From positions 1-64,000 of the forward strand of contig JAWUZG010000299.1 of the NCBI GenBank assembly GCA_036785705.1: a stretch of DNA of 64,000 bases, written 5' to 3'. The notes under the pieces are model-generated. The model searched no databases. It was not told the origin of the DNA and worked only from the letters and a program-made list of their open reading frames with translations. The translations under genes were made by a program, and so were the position numbers. The stretch's first letter is position 1. Each line of letters opens with the position of its first letter. This stretch comes from Acanthornis magna (lineage: Eukaryota; Chordata; Aves; Passeriformes; Acanthizidae). Below, piece by piece: positions 60,978 to 64,000 of the stretch.

Positions 60978-63900
60978 TTTCCTCTTCTTCCATTTGTATT
61001 CAATTTGTGACAGCGGATCAGCTGGCTCATTAAAAATGCCAGAGAAATGTATTGGGAATCTGGGAAACAAGGCTAACAATGATCAAAATTCCCAGGAAAT
61101 TCAAGTTAAAGCACTGTAATTATTGGTCAAATGATTCCTTTTAATTGCTCAGACCTTTTTAAATGCTACCTCTCAGTTTAAATTCCTCAGCAACTCTAAT
61201 TTTCAATTTTTTTTTTTTTTTTTACTACATGTGGGTTTTTTAGTTCCAGTAATAGTTGAACATGTTTTTCCAGACCTATTTGAAATGAAAAGTAGACAAC
61301 AAACGTGTCTGGTCCCTCCTTGTCCTGCTGCCAAAGTTGCTGCTTCCGTGACTTCAAGAAATTTTTGATGACACTTCCTGGTAAGTATCGACAACAGGAA
61401 ATGTTCCTAAATCCTGCTGAGCCAGAGCTCCTGATCTGCATCTGATTAGCACAAGATTGATCTAAATAGAAGTCTGGCCTGAACCAAGGTGGATATCCAG
61501 ATTTTCTGAGCAGGCAAAAGGGATGTGGAATTGGATAAATCGAAAGTCCACTTTTATTTTATCCAGCATTGGAATTGGTTTATTCCTCCTGCAGTTCGTT
61601 GTTGTTTGATAGCAATATATTCCTCTGGGAAACTCTAAATCCATGTAATTTCCTACCACTCCACTAGAAAGATGTAATAATTATAACATACAAGCCTGCC
61701 TGTAATTGGTCTCTCATGCTATAATTGAGAAGGAATAAAAATCAGTCTGGAAAATCTTAATGAAACAGAACATTATTAGATAAATTTAAGAAGAATCCAG
61801 ATGCAGAATGAACACAGCAAAATTAGATTATCTAAACCACTTCATTTTAATGTTTTCTGATATCCAGAACTGATCTTTATGCACAAAAAATCATCCTCAA
61901 TTTCCTAAACTTTCAAGAATCAGCTCAGGGCTATCCAGCAATAAACTGTCCATTTGACCTTTCCTTCCTAGAGAATGTTTCCTGTAATTATTCTAAAGGG
62001 ATATGAGATGCTGATATTGGAGACATCTTTGAACCGATGCATTTCTGGAGTCTGAAATGATATTTACAATATTTGAAGATTTTAAAAAAATAGCCCCAAA
62101 TTCAAACTGCTCTATTGCAACGCCCTTCTTTGGGGGGTAGGTAATGGATTAATGTTTTTTTTAAGCAACAGCAGTCAAATAAACAGATAAATTTCAATAA
62201 CTGAGGTCTGTCAAAGTTTTTATGGATGATTTTAGGTAAGTTTTGCAGCTGCGTGAAATTGCCTTCTTAAAAGAACTGCTTTACAAGAAAGAATAACATT
62301 TTTTCTCTGAAATACTGAGGCTGAGATGTGCAGATCTCAGTTCCCAACCAAATGGCAAAGCAGGGAACAGCTGCTCTTGTCTTGTTTGGAAACTGTGCCG
62401 CCAGAGTTTTCCTGGGGTTGCCCTCAGAGAAGACAATAAACTCCATTCTCTGAGGCCTCACTTCTTTTTATCCTCTCTTATCATATTGATCCTGCAGTCC
62501 CACAGCCCAAATAATCTATTGATAACCTGCAATTCCCTCAGCTGTCAAACTGCCTCAATAAATAGATGAGTATGGACAAAAGGCTGTGAATAGGCATGAG
62601 GAAAAATGGGAAAAAAGTAGAAAAATGGTACTATTTAATTGTATTCCTGGTCATAATGCTCAGCTCAAGGTAGAAATATGTTCAAAAACCATGGAAAGGC
62701 TGATTTCTGCAGAAATACTTTTTGCTTTTGTTTCCAATTTAATAATTCTGGGAAAGTATCATTTCTGAAACATTATCAGCACTGTGTTTTCGAGTCTCAT
62801 TTCAGAAGATAACTCAGGGTTATTGTGCAATAGAAAATGAAAATATTGCAAAGTTTTATATGCCTTCAGCAAATTTCTTTTTCTTAAGGTGGTCAAGAAG
62901 AATGGAAGCTGGATTTTTTGATTATGCATTATCTTATTTATCTCATTTAAACTGATCCAGAACAATAAAATAGTAATTTTCAAGCAGTCTTGACTTTAGA
63001 AAACTCCTATCTCTTTTAATCAATTCAGCCTGGTTTTTCTACTTAAAGTTGGAGTTACTTAGTAAATTACAAGGGGAATAAATGTTCTGATGCTCACTAT
63101 ATTCTTAAATAAATTAATGCTCAGTGTCCAGAAGGAATATCCATTTTTATATTAGATATAACATTGAAAGGAACCACAAAGTGAATTCACAAAATAAATT
63201 CACAAAGTAAACCAGCTTTTGCTCAAACCTTGAGGCTGCACTGGGTTATACTCTCAGGACAGTGGTCTGCAAAAATACCTGCTCTGCAATCTCCTGGGCC
63301 ATTTCACAGAGATAATTTGTAACAAACATTTAAATGACAGCTCAGAGGAGTATTATAGGATATTGATTAAATTTGCCACTGGAAAATGGTTTTATTTGCT
63401 GAGGGAAATTTAACAGAGCCCAGGACTTGAAGCTGGAAATTTCTTGCAATACCTTTTGTGTCTAAGAGAATTTATTATAATGTAACTTTTTATAGAGATT
63501 TTTCTTTTGTTCATAATGCAAATCAGAAGCTGAAAGAGAATTCTAAACCACATGAATACTAGGAATGAAGCTGATTAATGTCAGCAAATGAGGCATCTTC
63601 CTGAAAAGAAGATATTCTGGTTAGTTTTGTATAGGCATGGGAAGAAATGGAAGACCCCAAAATCGTCAGAGAAGTCAATCCCATTGCAGAGATGATTTCT
63701 GAAATTTGGCCTGTGGCTGCTACTTGGACATGGACACTGGAAAAAATTTCTGATGAAATTTCTCAAGGCCAGATGGGGTTTCTCCCCCCTGAACTTTGGG
63801 GTGTAGTTTTATTTCAGGCTGGTGTGATTGGCACAGAAATCCCCAGTCTGGAAGGAGAGCTGTGTCTGTCTCACCAAACTCTGCATCACAAACAGGTCTG

Positions 63901-64000
63901 AACAGCAGAGCAGTGATAGACACTCAGGATTTGGAGAATTTGGGGTTAGACTGGCTCTCATCTGAGCCTGTGGATTGAATTCCTATTATTGCCTAAGGGG
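60978..64000. other. Unique AT-rich non-coding DNA to window end, 3 kb
   Basis: No gene, RNA or transposon is recognised. A T-run lies at about 61207-61223. An 84-codon open frame near the end (63647-63901) has no recognisable homologue and no exon-border evidence. A gene could lie just outside the window, but nothing here shows it. Confidence 0.45.

Noticed and set aside
63647..63901. 84-codon frame near the window end as a possible exon
   Set aside because: No homologue is recognised and no convincing acceptor/donor pair is seen; ordinary chance length.

Overview
The window looks like euchromatic bird DNA, most likely from a songbird (Passeriformes). The basis is about 25 fragments of the avian CR1 retrotransposon in both orientations. 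Many share the 'GGTTTGGGTTGGAAGG ... TGCCATGGGCAGGGACACC' 3'-end sequence that I know from passerine CR1 subfamilies. There are also two or three solitary LTRs of endogenous retrovirus type, and the unique DNA between repeats is AT-rich. Nothing is bacterial: there are no operons, no ribosome-binding sites and no CRISPR array.

I find no protein-coding gene I can support. The open frames are short, unspliced and unlike known proteins, or they lie inside CR1 copies and simple repeats. I also find no convincing tRNA, rRNA or snRNA gene. The window is best read as intergenic 'gene desert' sequence or the inside of a very large intron.

Layout. 1-7 kb: an ATAC/TA simple repeat, three CR1 fragments, and a perfect 44-unit TTTCC array followed by two small hairpins. 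7-16 kb: mostly unique DNA, two CR1 fragments, a solo LTR at 11308-11617, and a 42-bp tandem duplication at a CR1 tail. 16-28 kb: CR1 copies, a second solo LTR at 22665-23083, a T-rich tract, and a nested pair of CR1s ending in one of the longest copies (27711-28256). 28-38 kb: AT-rich unique DNA, a 58-bp minisatellite at a CR1 tail (30739-30896), a dense run of CR1s, and a probable minus-strand LTR (37786-38095). 38-50 kb: a TTTTTG array, a long unique block, and head-to-head CR1s at 48.6-49.5 kb. 50-64 kb: mostly unique DNA with four CR1 fragments.

Several AT-rich unique stretches are full of TAATTA-type, GATA, TCF/LEF-like or E2F-like motifs and have the look of conserved non-coding elements. 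This is inference from appearance only and needs cross-species alignment. I do not see a previously undescribed system here. The most unusual signals are the perfect pentanucleotide array, the two CR1-tail minisatellites, the LTRs with imperfect terminal inverted repeats, and the enhancer-like stretches.
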